Positions 36,131 through 46,476 of a stretch of 64,000 bases of DNA are shown piece by piece. The notes beneath the pieces were generated by a model, which had not been told where the DNA came from, did no database searches, and worked only from the letters and a program-made list of their open reading frames with translations. Every line of letters begins with the position of its first letter. Within the stretch, counting starts at the first letter, position 1. Source of the stretch: Turnera subulata (taxonomy: Eukaryota > Streptophyta > Magnoliopsida > Malpighiales > Passifloraceae); contig JAKUCV010001701.1 of NCBI GenBank assembly GCA_028386065.3, forward strand, positions 30,314 to 94,313. The letters run 5' to 3'. A program made the translations under genes and the position numbers.

Positions 36131-39100
36131 ACTGCAATGCCTGTATCCCAAAATGTCCAGTTAAAATTAATTATAATTGTGAAATTACAAAAATGCCCTT
36201 CTACCCAGGATACGATATAAACAACATAATCATTGTAAAATTATACATTAATTGAAACAAGAGATCAAGTATGCAGCGGAAGACAAATACATAAATAAGA
36301 AATCATGTATGTAAAGAACTTTTATGGATTCGACCCGGAGAGAGGATAACACCGCCACCTGCTGATATGCACCACTGATCATCGATCAATTAACCTGTAA
36401 AAGACTGTGAGGGGATGAGACCAACCACTGTCTCACCGTAAACAAATAAACCAATGTATACAAATACAAATCAACCAAAAATACACCAGTAACAGGCAGT
36501 TGCAGCCACAATGCACAAAATACAGAGTCAACTGTTCGTTATTCCACGTTTGTCATGAATTATCCTGTATTAGTTATACTTAATCAATAACCACTAAGAA
36601 TGTTGTATTAAGTTTGTATATTTTATCAGGGCCCTCTACTGCGTGCGTCGAGCTCGGTTACGTCTATACAGACAACCAGGGCATAAGCCCAAATACAATC
36701 CGGATATAAACACAAGTCAGGCATAAGTCCATGTAAAATCAGGGCATCAACCCAAGTCAGGACATAAGTCCAAGTATAGCCAACCGGCCAACAGCCTCGC
36801 ATTAGTATTCTTTTAAGTATGTTGTTCTTAGTTACGCTTAGATAGTTATGTGTGCCATACGTTATGATTATCCAGGATTGTGTGGATTTAATATTTTATA
36901 CTTAAGTCTGGGCTTCGAGCCCATAGTTCACCACACAACCCACAAAATCACATAACATGTTATTAAATCGAAGCAAAACGAATCATGCTCTATCAGCATA
37001 TCACATCACTCAAGCACACAACTCACATCATCAGGCATACTGCACCAAAGGCATCATCATTTAGATACAAAGAGCAAACAAGGACTTCCGCTCAACAAGC
37101 AGACATACATTCGGCATTCAATGTCAACCAATAATTACCATGTCAATTAACTGAGTATTATAGGCAATACGCGTACAAAGGTTTATAAGTCCTCACCTGG
37201 ACCAATAGATAGCCAACATCCAAAACTATGTCGACATAAAATTTTGACGCTCGTAAGGTATCACCGATGCCTAAGAATTAACACTTCTATCAAGTATAGC
37301 ATACAGACGTAATATGAAACGCATACTTAGTATTTCATAAGTTGTGATAGAAATGCTTTTATTACAAGAATACTTATCCAGCATGAGACGTAACGAGGAA
37401 GGATTCGTCTCTCGGTCAAATTAATTGTGTGAAACTCATTTGAAACTAGAAATCCATTTGGAAACCAAATGCACAGACACCAAGGTTTCATGGCTCAACA
37501 CCTCATGGAAAAAACTGTTAGACTCATAAAAACTTTTGAATTTAGAAATTTTGCGTTGAAAACAAGTTAAAAGCCACTATAGTTGTCACCGCACATTTAG
37601 AATATATAAGTTACTAGGTGTCAAAATTTCAGTTTAAACAGTGCCCATAAACACGATTTGATAACAAAGAATTTCAAAAAACTATATAAACCCTTGTGAG
37701 ATGCTCTAAGCTAAAGTTGATACCAAACCCCACAAAAGCTATGCTAAATCTTTGTGCTTTAATGTATAAGTATCAACCTTTACTCCATGTGTTCTTCTAG
37801 CCAACATAGACAAGTACTTAAATGCATATTCTCGTCGTTAAATAACCAATTCTTGCCCGCAAGACACTTTGCCACATGTATCAAACTAGAGTTTGGTATT
37901 CTGTAAGTAAGAACCAAGCACGTATTTGCATTGCTTTCTCTAAAAACTCTTTTATAAATTTACCAGGACTTGAAACGACTTCCTAATCATGTTGGGTAGC
38001 ACTATGAACCCCAAAACAAAAACAGAATTATTATCATTATCTACTTGAAAACCCGAAATAATTTTATTGCATTTTCATGACAGATTCAACGCAGCATTTA
38101 CAAAGGATTAGTATGGTTCCTTACCTAGTAAAAATCCAAATGAATTCATATGCACAAGTATTAACCAAACAACCGAGCCAACACCAAAACACCAATAATA
38201 AATGCAACCCAACACATGCTTCAAAGGAAAGAATCGCCGGAGCACTTACCGGAACTAAAACTCGAAGGCCTGAACCTGATTGAACTACGATGCCGAGCTC
38301 TGCAACCCACTGCCCGGAATCCTCTACCAATGTCCCGGCCACCATTCCTTGCCAAGGACACAAACCCAACCATAACCGCGTCAGCCCCGTCAGCAACCAT
38401 GGCAACACTCGGCGCCAGAACGACCACGAGCCAACGAACAACGTCCACTCATCCCCGGCAACAAGGCATCAAACCCGATATCAACACCCAAAAGAAAGAA
38501 AAAGAAAAAGAGACGAAGGGCAAGGACGGTGGCGAGGCTTACCAGGCAGCGGCGAGCACACCCGAACTCACCAGTCGCGTTCGCAAGCAGGGCAAGCTTC
38601 CTGGTCCTCCGTCACATTTCTCCACAAACAGCTCCTCCCTATGTGAGAAGCAAGACAACGACGACGTGATGGTGCGAGGGAGAAGAGGCGGGGACAATAC
38701 TGCAGGTGGGTATGGTTTTGACTCCATGACACGAGTCAGACCACGCAATCCCTCCTTCGACGGATAGCAGCGGCGGCGGCGTAGAACAAAGGCAGAGGCT
38801 GCGGCGGCGGCAGCTTGTGTCAGACAAAGAGAAAAGATGAGGCGGTGGTGAATCGGGCGGAAGTTGTTAGAATAGGTGCCCTACGCTAGAGGGGGGGTGA
38901 ATAGCGGTTTATGGACAAAATCAAAAACTTGCAGGAATATAATTGCGGAATTGAAAAAATGAAGGACGCACCGAATTTTATACTGGTTCACACACACAAC
39001 TTGTGTGGCTAATCCAGTCCTCAAGGAGACTCTCTCGAAGATTTCACTATCTAGGTTAAGCTTCCGGGTGCTTAACAAACCGTATACAGTCCTAGAGCCC

Positions 39101-39380
39101 GATTCACACGAAACTCTACTTGCTTGAAGAAACCTCACTTCAAAACTCTTCCTATGAGATGCTACAAGGGAACAATCCTCCCTTGAGGTGTATGAACAAC
39201 ACTTTAAAAACACTCAAACAAAAGCTCTCTGAAAGAGTGGATATGAGTAACAGGTAAAACTCTATAAAGGCAACTCTCAATTCTCAAGAATATTAGCTCA
39301 TAAAACTGTATATGAATGTATAACAATGAATGCTTAAAATGTAGAAGTTGATCTAATTTGAAAGAGAGGTTTAATGCCTC

Positions 39381-39388
39381 TATTTATA
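39381..39388 (-). promoter_or_regulatory. TATA box of C3 3' LTR
   Basis: TATAAATA followed by GAGGCATTAAACC on the minus strand. The nearest dyad is about 100 bp upstream. The equivalent in the 5' LTR is at 48777-48784. Confidence 0.7.
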
Positions 39389-39485
39389 GCTTCAAAAACT
39401 TTTATGGACGTTGGGAACAAGTTCTGAACACCTTTAGACAAGATAACATGCAAGGTGGAGAAGGATTTTTGATTCTAACGGCACA

Positions 39486-39952
39486 ACATCGATGTTGGAT
39501 ATCACAACATCGATGTTTGTCCGTTGAATTTGAATTATTGAAGCCAACAGTCACTAAAATATCGATGTTTACCAAGGGAACATCGATGTTTTGAAACACT
39601 GCCAAAACAGATTAAAGATGAGCATCATGTGAACATCGATGTTCTTTGTTGGAACATCGATGTTTGCCATTCGGACATCGATGTTTTGAGCCTCTGCCGA
39701 AATTCTGAAGAGAACAAATTGAGGGAACATCGATGTCTTGAATTGGAACATCGATGTTCTGGTGCTGCAAAGAGTTTTAGGTGCAACGGTCACAAGAACA
39801 TCGATGTTTGGGAAGCCAACATCGATGTTCTGGGCTACTGCCTGTTTTCTGGAACATTGTTAGGCAGGAACATCGATGTTCTGGGCTACTGCCTGTTTTC
39901 TGGAACATTGTTAGGCAGGAACATCGATGTTCTAAAACATGAACATCGATGT
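39486..39952. repeat. Array of paired AACATCGATGTT dyads (C3 3' LTR, U3)
   Basis: Thirteen perfect cores and one near-perfect. Starts are 39486/39507, 39559/39580, 39633/39654/39675, 39727/39748, 39798/39819, 39870, and 39921/39943. Within groups the step is 21 bp (once 22). Confidence 0.94.
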
Positions 39953-40243
39953 TCAATACTCAAAAAATCATTTTTATGTTTGATAGAGTGTTGTTTGATG
40001 CATGTGTAAAATTGATTTTGTTTTGAGCCAATGTCTTTAGAAGAATTGAGTGTTTTACCCTTGTACATTTTGTGTTCCTAACCCATCTTGCTTGTTACTT
40101 CAATTCTTGTGCTCTTTTCTCTTGGGATCTTTGTTCTTTGATTGATTTCTTTTTGCTTCAAGGTTGTTTGTCATCAATTGAGTCATGCTTTGTTTGCCAA
40201 TATCAAAACGCTGAAATGAGACAAGGAGACATGAGTTCTAACA

Positions 40244-40380
40244 ATTTCCCCCTTTTTGATAATGACAAACAAATAAGAGTATATGCCAAGTTTTATGAAT
40301 GTAATTCCTCCTATGTTTTGCAAGCTATGATTCCCCCTAACTTGGTGCATATACTTCTTCTTATCTTCCCCCTTTTGGCA
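40244..40380 (-). other. C3 PPT and extra PPT-like tracts
   Basis: On the minus strand AAAAAGGGGGAAAT abuts the LTR at 40243. Further runs, GTTAGGGGGAATC (about 40330-40342) and CAAAAGGGGGAAG (about 40365-40377), lie just upstream, and another is at 42511-42524. Multiple PPTs are a known Sirevirus feature. Confidence 0.75.
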
Positions 40381-40469
40381 TTAGCAAAAAAAAATAGCAT
40401 TTTACTGAATTGAAAAGAGGAAACATTTGATTGAATTGAAAAGACATAAACATAACAAGAGATAAGAGT

Positions 40470-41771
40470 TTAGAAAGTTGGGCTTTCGCTCCCATCATCA
40501 TCCTCTTCTTCTTCAGCTGCTCCTTCTTCACCATCATCTCCTTCTTGACCATCCTCCACATCCATTGGATCTTCGTCCACAGTTTCAGTGTAGTCCTCAT
40601 CATCATCATCACCTTCATCGTCAAAGTTGTAGCCATGAAGTGTGGTGTGATACGGTGGAGGATTGTAGTTCACATGGGCAAAGTAAGACCGAAGAGAGTG
40701 GCCTTGTCGTTGTACTTCCGTGTCAATCCTCTCTATTTCTCGTCTCGTGCTTGTCAAGCTTAATTGAAGACCATGGATGGAATCAGCAATGGATTCAAGA
40801 GTGACTCCGGAGGATTGCCGTCGAGAAGCGGCAGCACGGGAGCTTTCTGCTGGAGCAGTTTTTGAAGCTTGCTCGGAAGGTTGTTCGGGCCTTGGTTCTG
40901 CCACAGATTTTCTGCTGTGAAATGTGGCATCACCGATTGTCCAAAGTTTTGAGTGAGGAACCTGTGCACTGACGCGAGCATTGACACCTGCATTTAACAA
41001 AATGCGCACGACTAGGAAGGCATATGGTAAGGAATGGTCAGGAAAGGTGGACGGATAGTCCGACATGTGCATATGCACAAATCGTGCCCAATTAATTGGG
41101 GCATGGTGAAGGATGGCATGAAGCACTTACATATCTTCAACGGATATAATTGTGTGGTTGTCGTCTCTTGGCTTGATGACCCGGGTGAGAAGGTAGAACA
41201 GAAGTCGGTACTCCGGGTTGATTGTCTGAATGGTTGGCCGCCCGGAACTGTGACGAACAAGGGTCGTGAAGCCAAGCTCATTCAGGAAGGGTGGTTCATG
41301 GATGGTGGCCCAATGATCACCTCCGTATGATGCAATATCGTCTCCCTGAATGGGCAAGGCAGCAACTGTGCCAAATTCTTCCAACGTCATGTTGATGGAG
41401 ACTCCATTTACGTGAGCAGTCAGGTTATCACCATCTCAGCGGAGGGTGGAGTGAAAAGCTCGTACAAAGTCGGCACTGAATTGAAGCTGACTGTGGGTCA
41501 CGAACCCCCATAATCCCGATGCTTGAAGAAGGGGCTCCAGCTGTGTGTAATTCTTCATGGCGGGGTAAATTGTCGGGAGATAATGAAGGGTTGCAATGAG
41601 CCGCTTGGAGAAGTGAGTCATGAAGTTGTGAAGGTCGGCCCTGGAAGGGAACCAAATGCAGGTGCCTTCCACGGCATAGCGAGGGGCTGAGCTGGAGGAG
41701 CCTCCTCTTGGCTTGGATGGTCTCTCCTTAGCGGGAGATTTGCCTTTGGAACTTTTCTTTCCACCTGCCAT
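40470..41771 (-). pseudogene. C3 extra ORF after pol, two in-frame stops
   Basis: One reading frame from the ATG at 41771 (MAGGKKSSKGKSPAKERP) to 40470, about 433 codons. It is broken only by a TGA after HSTLR (near 41436-41438) and a stop after ISVEDM (near 41127-41129). Domains: basic, Ser/Pro-rich N-terminus; a middle with the pattern of the putative plant transposon protein domain that often follows copia or gypsy pol (VNGVSINMTLEEFGTVAALP, LFYLLTRVIKPR, LPYAFLVVRILLNAGV); a short helical segment (SIADSIHGLQLSLTSTRREIERI); and a very acidic C-terminus of Asp/Glu. No signal peptide or membrane helix is evident, so calling it env is not justified. Function unknown. Confidence 0.72.
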
Positions 41772-41917
41772 ACTTGAGAAGAAATGAGTAGGAGAATGAT
41801 GTCGAGAGTAAATATAGAGTGAATGAACAGTAGGAAGTGTGTAAAATGAGTGAAGGAGGCATCACTTATATAGGGGAGCAAAAATAGAGCCGTTGTAGTC
41901 CTTGCAACAGGCTCCAA

Positions 41918-42542
41918 CGGCTAGTTAACGGCTATTTTTTTTGAATCACAACGTGTAAACATCGATGTCTGGACAGAGGAACATCGATGTTGAGGCTCGC
42001 CAACGGCTATATTTTTGAAATTTTAACGGTAAAACATCGATGTTCTGGTTGAAGACATCGATGCTTGATTCCCCAACGGCTATTTTTTTTTGAAAACTAA
42101 GGTCGCAACATCGATGTTCATAAGTTTAACATCGATGTTGTGGAGCTTCTGGACAAAATCTGAAATTCCGCCAATTGAGACAACATCGATGTTTGAATAT
42201 GAGAACATCGATGTTTAAAACTACTGGATGAAAAAATTGTAAGCTGAAATGACAGAACATCGATGTCTTACCTGGAAGCATTGATGTTTAAAACTGCTGG
42301 GAAGAAAAATACTTACTGAACATCGATGTTTCAATACTGAACATCGATGTTTAAAGCTACTGGATGGGAATGGTATGAGCTGAAGTCTACTCAACATCGA
42401 TGTTGGCTCCTCAACATCGATGTTTGATGGCCTCGGGTCCAGGTTTGTACATTAGGAACATCGATGTTCAGTTGAGCAACATCGATGTTTTGCAGTCTTG
42501 GCTTTCTTGTTCCCCCTATCTTTTGGCTTGAATGAAGAGTAC
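41918..42542 (-). other. C3 3' non-coding region with dyad array and internal PPT
   Basis: Between the extra ORF and the predicted intron. It holds eight dyad pairs (41959-42488) and a PPT-like run at 42511-42524. Confidence 0.75.
41959..42488. repeat. Array of paired AACATCGATGTT dyads (C3 3' region)
   Basis: Pairs start at 41959/41981, 42034/42055, 42108/42129, 42183/42205, 42257/42278, 42320/42341, 42394/42414 and 42458/42479: eight pairs with steps of 20-22 bp. Two members have one mismatch. A ninth pair lies across the predicted intron at 44031/44052. Confidence 0.94.
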
Positions 42543-43059
42543 CTGCAAAATAACTAAAAAAATTCTCCGACGCTCAAGTTAGTAATTTGTAACTCCAAGA
42601 TATGAGAATATAATTAACAAATTGTAATGAATAAGAGAATTTTTTTTTTTTTGTGGTTTCCTGTACTCTCAAATAGGATTAGCTTCGTCATATAAACACG
42701 GTTAGTGAGATATTTGTCCCATCAATTGGACTTTGATTATCTCTGTCGGAAAGTATCCGTTTTGGTGCCAGACAACAATTCTCGTTAGGAATCAATAATT
42801 CAATTAAAACCACGAGTGTCAAAAAGGAAATCTCTGATAATCAGAAAAATTTGTAAGGTTGCAGACATTGATTGAGCAATAATTTAACTAATTGGCAAGT
42901 TTTCAAAACAGAATTCTTGAAAATCGAAACAGTTTGGAGGGGTCTTCTCCTGAACATTTTTCAAAGATAGGTAGGGGTCACCTCCTGAACAATCTCTGGA
43001 CACTTCAGAAATTGGTAGGGGGTCACCTTCTGAGAGAAGAAGCAGCGCAGTTGTGTTTC

Positions 43060-43067
43060 TATAAATA
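43060..43067 (+). promoter_or_regulatory. TATA box of the ORF inside the C3 intron
   Basis: TATAAATA on the plus strand, 96 bp before the ATG at 43156. Upstream are three imperfect repeats around GGTAGGGGTCACCTCCTGA (near 42936, 42970 and 43013). Confidence 0.55.
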
Positions 43068-43155
43068 GGCATACGATAGAACTCATTAGACACAGAAAAT
43101 TACAAGCCAATTTCAGAAAGAGAGTTAGCAAAAAAAGAATAAATCAAAAGCAAGA

Positions 43156-43839
43156 ATGCCTTCCCCTTCCACTGTCTTTTTTATTGAGGGTGCAGCCTTA
43201 GGCAGGAGAAACCAATTAGCCTATAGTATGGTAAGTGAGCCATCTGAGGAGCTGCCTAATGAACTAGGTAGAATTCCTCGCTTAGTATTTATTGATGAGC
43301 TCTACTCTTCTAGGTTTTTTGTCACACCCATGGAAGAGTCAATTTTTCTTGAGAGTCAAAGCCCACTTAGAACATCCTTCTATGGTACTGCCAATGCCAC
43401 CATGTTCTTCATATCTAAAAGGCTTGAAAGTTTTCAAATGGAGTCTACCTATCAAACATTAGAACAAGGAAGTTGTTACCGTCTTTCAATGACTGCTCAG
43501 AGTGCTTCACGGGTCCATGTCTTACCACCGACTTGGCCAAAGGTTTGCCTGCTAGTGTGGAATTGCAGGGGAATCACTAGGCGCTCTGAAGATTTTGCAA
43601 GAACCTTAAGAGACCTGAAGAACCAATACAAGCCGAACATGGTTCTGCTCACCGAGACATTATGGCAACCTGGCGAAAACCACGGGGTCATCCCCCTTCG
43701 TTTTCCATCAGTGAACCGGTTTGAAATCCCGGGCCAGAATAACTCGGGTGGAATGTGGTTTGCATGGAATGATAGTGTGAGGGTTAATATAGTCAATGAC
43801 CCTAATAGCTTCTCTGTAACTGCTGTACCAAATCGTTAA
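43156..43839 (+). CDS. ORF of 227 aa with LINE-type endonuclease tail, opposite strand inside C3
   Basis: The N-terminal ~120 residues (MPSPSTVFFIEGAALGRR.., with FIDELYSSRFFVTPMEES) are not recognised. From about residue 125 the sequence resembles the start of the apurinic-type endonuclease of plant LINE ORF2: CLLVWNCRGITRR, then KPNMVLLTETLW, then GGMWFAWND. It stops after ~100 residues of that domain, so the later catalytic His/Asp motifs are absent. The ORF has its own TATA box, a purine-rich 5' UTR and ATG context CAAGAATGCC, and is followed by a GT-rich stretch. It may be a captured gene fragment, a LINE 5' end fused to host DNA, or a chance frame. Expression unknown. Confidence 0.45.
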   Translation: MPSPSTVFFIEGAALGRRNQLAYSMVSEPSEELPNELGRIPRLVFIDELYSSRFFVTPMEESIFLESQSPLRTSFYGTANATMFFISKRLESFQMESTYQTLEQGSCYRLSMTAQSASRVHVLPPTWPKVCLLVWNCRGITRRSEDFARTLRDLKNQYKPNMVLLTETLWQPGENHGVIPLRFPSVNRFEIPGQNNSGGMWFAWNDSVRVNIVNDPNSFSVTAVPNR

Positions 43840-44102
43840 GAGCTAGATTATGATAGGTATGTATGTTTAAAGAGAATGTGTGTTATTGTAATGTAATATA
43901 AATATTGTAAGTGTGTGTGTGTGTGATTGTAAGCGTGATTGTAAAATACGAAATCTATAAAATCCTGTGTGTTTGTGTTAATTTAGCATGTATTAATTTA
44001 AAATTTAATTGGTTTAGAGAACTTACCTAACCACCGATGTTGTGATACTCAACATCGATGTTGTGACCATGTTTACTAACATTCTCAGTTGGCCTTCATC
44101 TT

Positions 44103-44291
44103 ATGAGAACTTTAAGGAGGATTGCACATGACCAAATCCAACGTTATCTTTGTGAATTGATCTTCTTTCAAAGGCTTCGTGAAGATATCTGCAAGTTGTC
44201 CATCGGTCTTGACAAAATCAAGTGTTATATCTTTCTTTTGTACATGATCACAAATAAAATGAAGTCTATTCTCTATATGCTTTATTTGTGA
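44103..44291 (-). pseudogene. pol: C3: second, divergent copy of the RNase H C-terminus
   Basis: On the minus strand the sequence reads QIKHIENRLHFICDHVQKKD.. and then QLADIFTKPLKED.., ending at a stop near 44130. This is the same conserved tail as 44318-44605 but differs at many residues, so it is not a recent tandem copy. The frame shown in the opposite direction over these coordinates is a shadow. Confidence 0.78.
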
Positions 44292-44317
44292 ATGAATGTG
44301 ATAGAACCATGCATAAA

Positions 44318-44680
44318 TTAGATCAATGTTGAGTCAAGTATTCCTAGTTCATTTCGAATTCGGAAGAATGACTCTTTCTCTAAGGGTTTCGTGAAAATAT
44401 CGGCTAGTTGAAATTTTGTGTCCACAAATTCAATAGCTATGTCTCCTTTGAGGACATGATCTCTAATAAAGTGATGTCTAATGTCAACATGTTTAGTCCT
44501 TGAATGTAAGATTGGATTTTTAGTTAGACTTAAGGCACTTGTATTGTCACACTTAAGGGGAATGTGATTAATGTTAAGACCAAAATCCTCATGTTGTTGT
44601 TTCATCCAAATAATTTGAGCACAACAACTACCTTCTGCAATGTATTCCGCCTCGGTGGTGGATAAGGCTACACTAGCTTG
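44318..44680 (-). pseudogene. pol: C3 RNase H C-terminal part
   Basis: On the minus strand: ASVALSTTEAEYIAEGSCCAQ, KCDNTSALSLTKNP, SRTKHVDIRHHFIRDH, QLADIFTKPLEKESF, stop at 44318. These are the last conserved blocks of copia RNase H. The sequence is joined at about 44681 to the beginning of RT, so the polymerase core is gone. A TAG in the RT frame lies right at the joint. Confidence 0.85.
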
Positions 44681-45118
44681 TTTTTAGTTATTATGCCATT
44701 TTCATCTAGCTTATTTCTAAAAACCCATTTGTATGATCAATGGGCCTTGGAACCAATTTCCAAACATCATTACGTTTGAATTGATTTAGCTCTTCTTGCA
44801 TAGCCAAGGTCCAATGTTCATCATTAATTGCTTCAGAAATGGTTGTCGGCTCAATTTGTGAAACAAATGCCATATGACCTATAGTGTTTCTAAGAGAATT
44901 ACGAGTACTTACCCCGCGGTTGATATCACCAATAACCGTTTCAAGAGGATGGTCTTTTGATTCTCGCCATCCTCTAGGTAGTTCTTGATTGACATCAACC
45001 GTTGTTTCTTCCGCATTTGCGCTGTCTTGATGAGAAGATAATTCAGCAGGGGTATTTCCTTCTTTGGGTAAGTGACTTGGCTCTTCTTCTTCTTTGTCAT
45101 CCAAGGATATCTTCTCAA
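44681..45118 (-). pseudogene. pol: C3 integrase-RT linker and first RT block, truncated
   Basis: An acidic linker, then TTISEAINDEHWTLAMQEEL and NQFKRNDVWKLVPRP, the standard start of copia RT. A 1-bp shift near 44745 is followed by KWVFRNKLDENG-like sequence ending at 44681. All catalytic RT blocks, including YVDD, are missing. Confidence 0.83.
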
Positions 45119-45124
45119 GTGTAC

Positions 45125-45894
45125 CTACAAGATCATCAAAAAGTCCTTTCTCGCCAAGCGAGTATCAATTTCTGCAAACACAACATGAGGGGATTCCTCA
45201 ACACTTAAGGTACGTTTATTGAAGACTCTATATGCTTTGCTGCGCAATGAATAACCGAGAAAGATGCCTTCATCAGATTTTGCGTCAAATTTTCCCAAAT
45301 TGTCTTTCCCATTATTATGAACAAAACATTTGCATCCAAAGACTCGTAAATGAGAAATGTTAGGCTTTCTTCCCTTGTATAATTCATAGGGCGTTTTCAT
45401 GAGTATTGGCCTAATGATTGCTTGGTTTAACACATAGCAAGCCGTACTTACTTCATCAGCCCAGAAATACTTGGGAATTTTAGCCTCATTGAGCATTGTT
45501 CTTGCCATTTCCTCAAAACACCGATTCTTGTGTTCAACAATGCCATTTTGTTGTGGTGTCCGAGGGGCTGAGAAATTATGCTCAATTCCATGTTTATCAC
45601 AAAAATTTGAAAATTGATTGTTTTCGAATTCACCTCCATGATCACTCCTAATGCAAGCAATTAAACAATCTTTTTCATTTTGAACTTTCTTAAGAAAACT
45701 CTTGAAAACATTACTTCACTTTTGTGAGTAAGAAATAAAGTCCAAGTGTATCTAGTATAATCATCAACAATTACAAAGGCATAATAGTTGCCTCCAAAAC
45801 TTTTAGTTTGTGAGGGACCAAAGAGATCCATGTGCAAAAGTTGAGGCGGTCTAGATATTGAGACAACGTTTTTGGAATTGAACGAGGCTCTCAC
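45125..45894 (-). pseudogene. pol: C3 integrase, frameshifted
   Basis: Frame one (45894-45661): RPPQLLHMDLFGPSQTKSFGG with the first catalytic Asp, then VDDYTRYTW. Around 45650 the reading changes frame through the SDHGGEF and PQQNGIVEHKN motifs (second Asp and the Glu). It continues at 45508-45125 with MARTMLNEAKIPKYFWADE, KTPYELYKGRKPNISHLRVFGCKCF and the C-terminal GIFLGYS. The HHCC zinc part is upstream in the protease frame. The triad is present, but the enzyme is split. Confidence 0.85.
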
Positions 45895-45918
45895 TTGCTT
45901 CCCCTTTTGACATGCATC

Positions 45919-46476
45919 TCATGTAGAATCCTTCTCAAATTTAATCTTTGGAATACCAACCACTAAGTCTTGAGTCACCAATTTGTTTAACATCTTCATA
46001 TTAACGTGAGCTATTCTACGATGCCGTAACCACATATCTTCTTCTTTGCTCATTAGACATTTTGTAAACTTTGATGAAGACTCTTCCAAGTTAACCATAT
46101 AAATATTGTCAATTCTATCACCATGTAGAATGATCCTATTATCATTAAGACGTTCTACGGTGCATGACTTGGAATCGAAAATCACACGATTTCCCTTGTC
46201 ACATAATTGGCTTATGCTCAAGAGATTGTGTTTAAGACCTTTAACAAGTAATACATTATCAATGGAGGAACATTCATTTTTACCAACCGAGCCAATGTCG
46301 ATGATCTTTCCTTTGTTGTTGTCTCCCAAGACAACGTTTCCTCCATTCGATGGCTTAATTTGCAAGAACTTGGATGCTTCTCCGGTCATGTGCTTGGAGC
46401 ATCCGCTATCAAGGTACCAAAGTACACTTGATGCCTCATACCTACAAAAGCAAATCAATGAGTTTTTGGTACCCAA
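45919..46476 (-). pseudogene. pol: C3 protease and GAG-pre-integrase domain
   Basis: The aspartic protease active site DSGCSKHMTG lies near 46405-46435, with the flap region and LLSISQLCDKGNRVIF. The GAG-pre-integrase zinc region follows (MWLRHRRIAHVNMKML, where the usual first His motif is altered: LRHRRIAH instead of LWHRRLGH). The frame stops at 45919, before the CxxC pair that should complete the zinc finger. It overlaps the end of gag by 22 bp in another frame. Confidence 0.85.

Larger units (their letters stand above)
38865..40243 (-). repeat. C3 3' LTR
   Basis: A 1379-bp LTR, minus strand TGTTAGAACTCATGTC.. to ..CACCTATTCTAACA. TATAAATA lies at 39381-39388 (minus). U3 holds the dyad array. 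It contains a 51-bp tandem duplication (near 39828-39930) not present in the other LTR. Confidence 0.94.
42543..44026 (-). other. Predicted intron in the 3' part of C3
   Basis: On the minus strand the donor AG|GTAAGT is at 44028-44021. The acceptor TTTTTTTAGTTATTTTGCAG is at 42562-42543, with the AG at 42544-42543. Both sites are near consensus and the acceptor has a good pyrimidine tract. Dyad pairs lie on both sides. The intron starts about 80 bp after the second RNase H stop, so splicing would bring the extra ORF closer to the 5' end. The contents are a promoter-like stretch, an ORF on the opposite strand, and a GT-rich tail. Not proven without cDNA. Confidence 0.5.

Noticed and set aside
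35815..36255. 146-aa forward ORF
   Set aside because: It runs antisense through the PBS and LTR end of E, with no domain.
39629..40009. 126-aa ORF with repeated NIDV and HRC peptides (also 49046-49375 and 17895-18212)
   Set aside because: The peptide repeats are only the translation of the DNA dyads in different frames. The frames lie in LTR U3 or leader and are not conserved as protein.
40478..40804. 108-aa His/Leu-rich forward ORF (HHHP.. LLLLHHHLLL)
   Set aside because: It is the antisense of the acidic Asp/Glu tract at the end of the C3 extra ORF.
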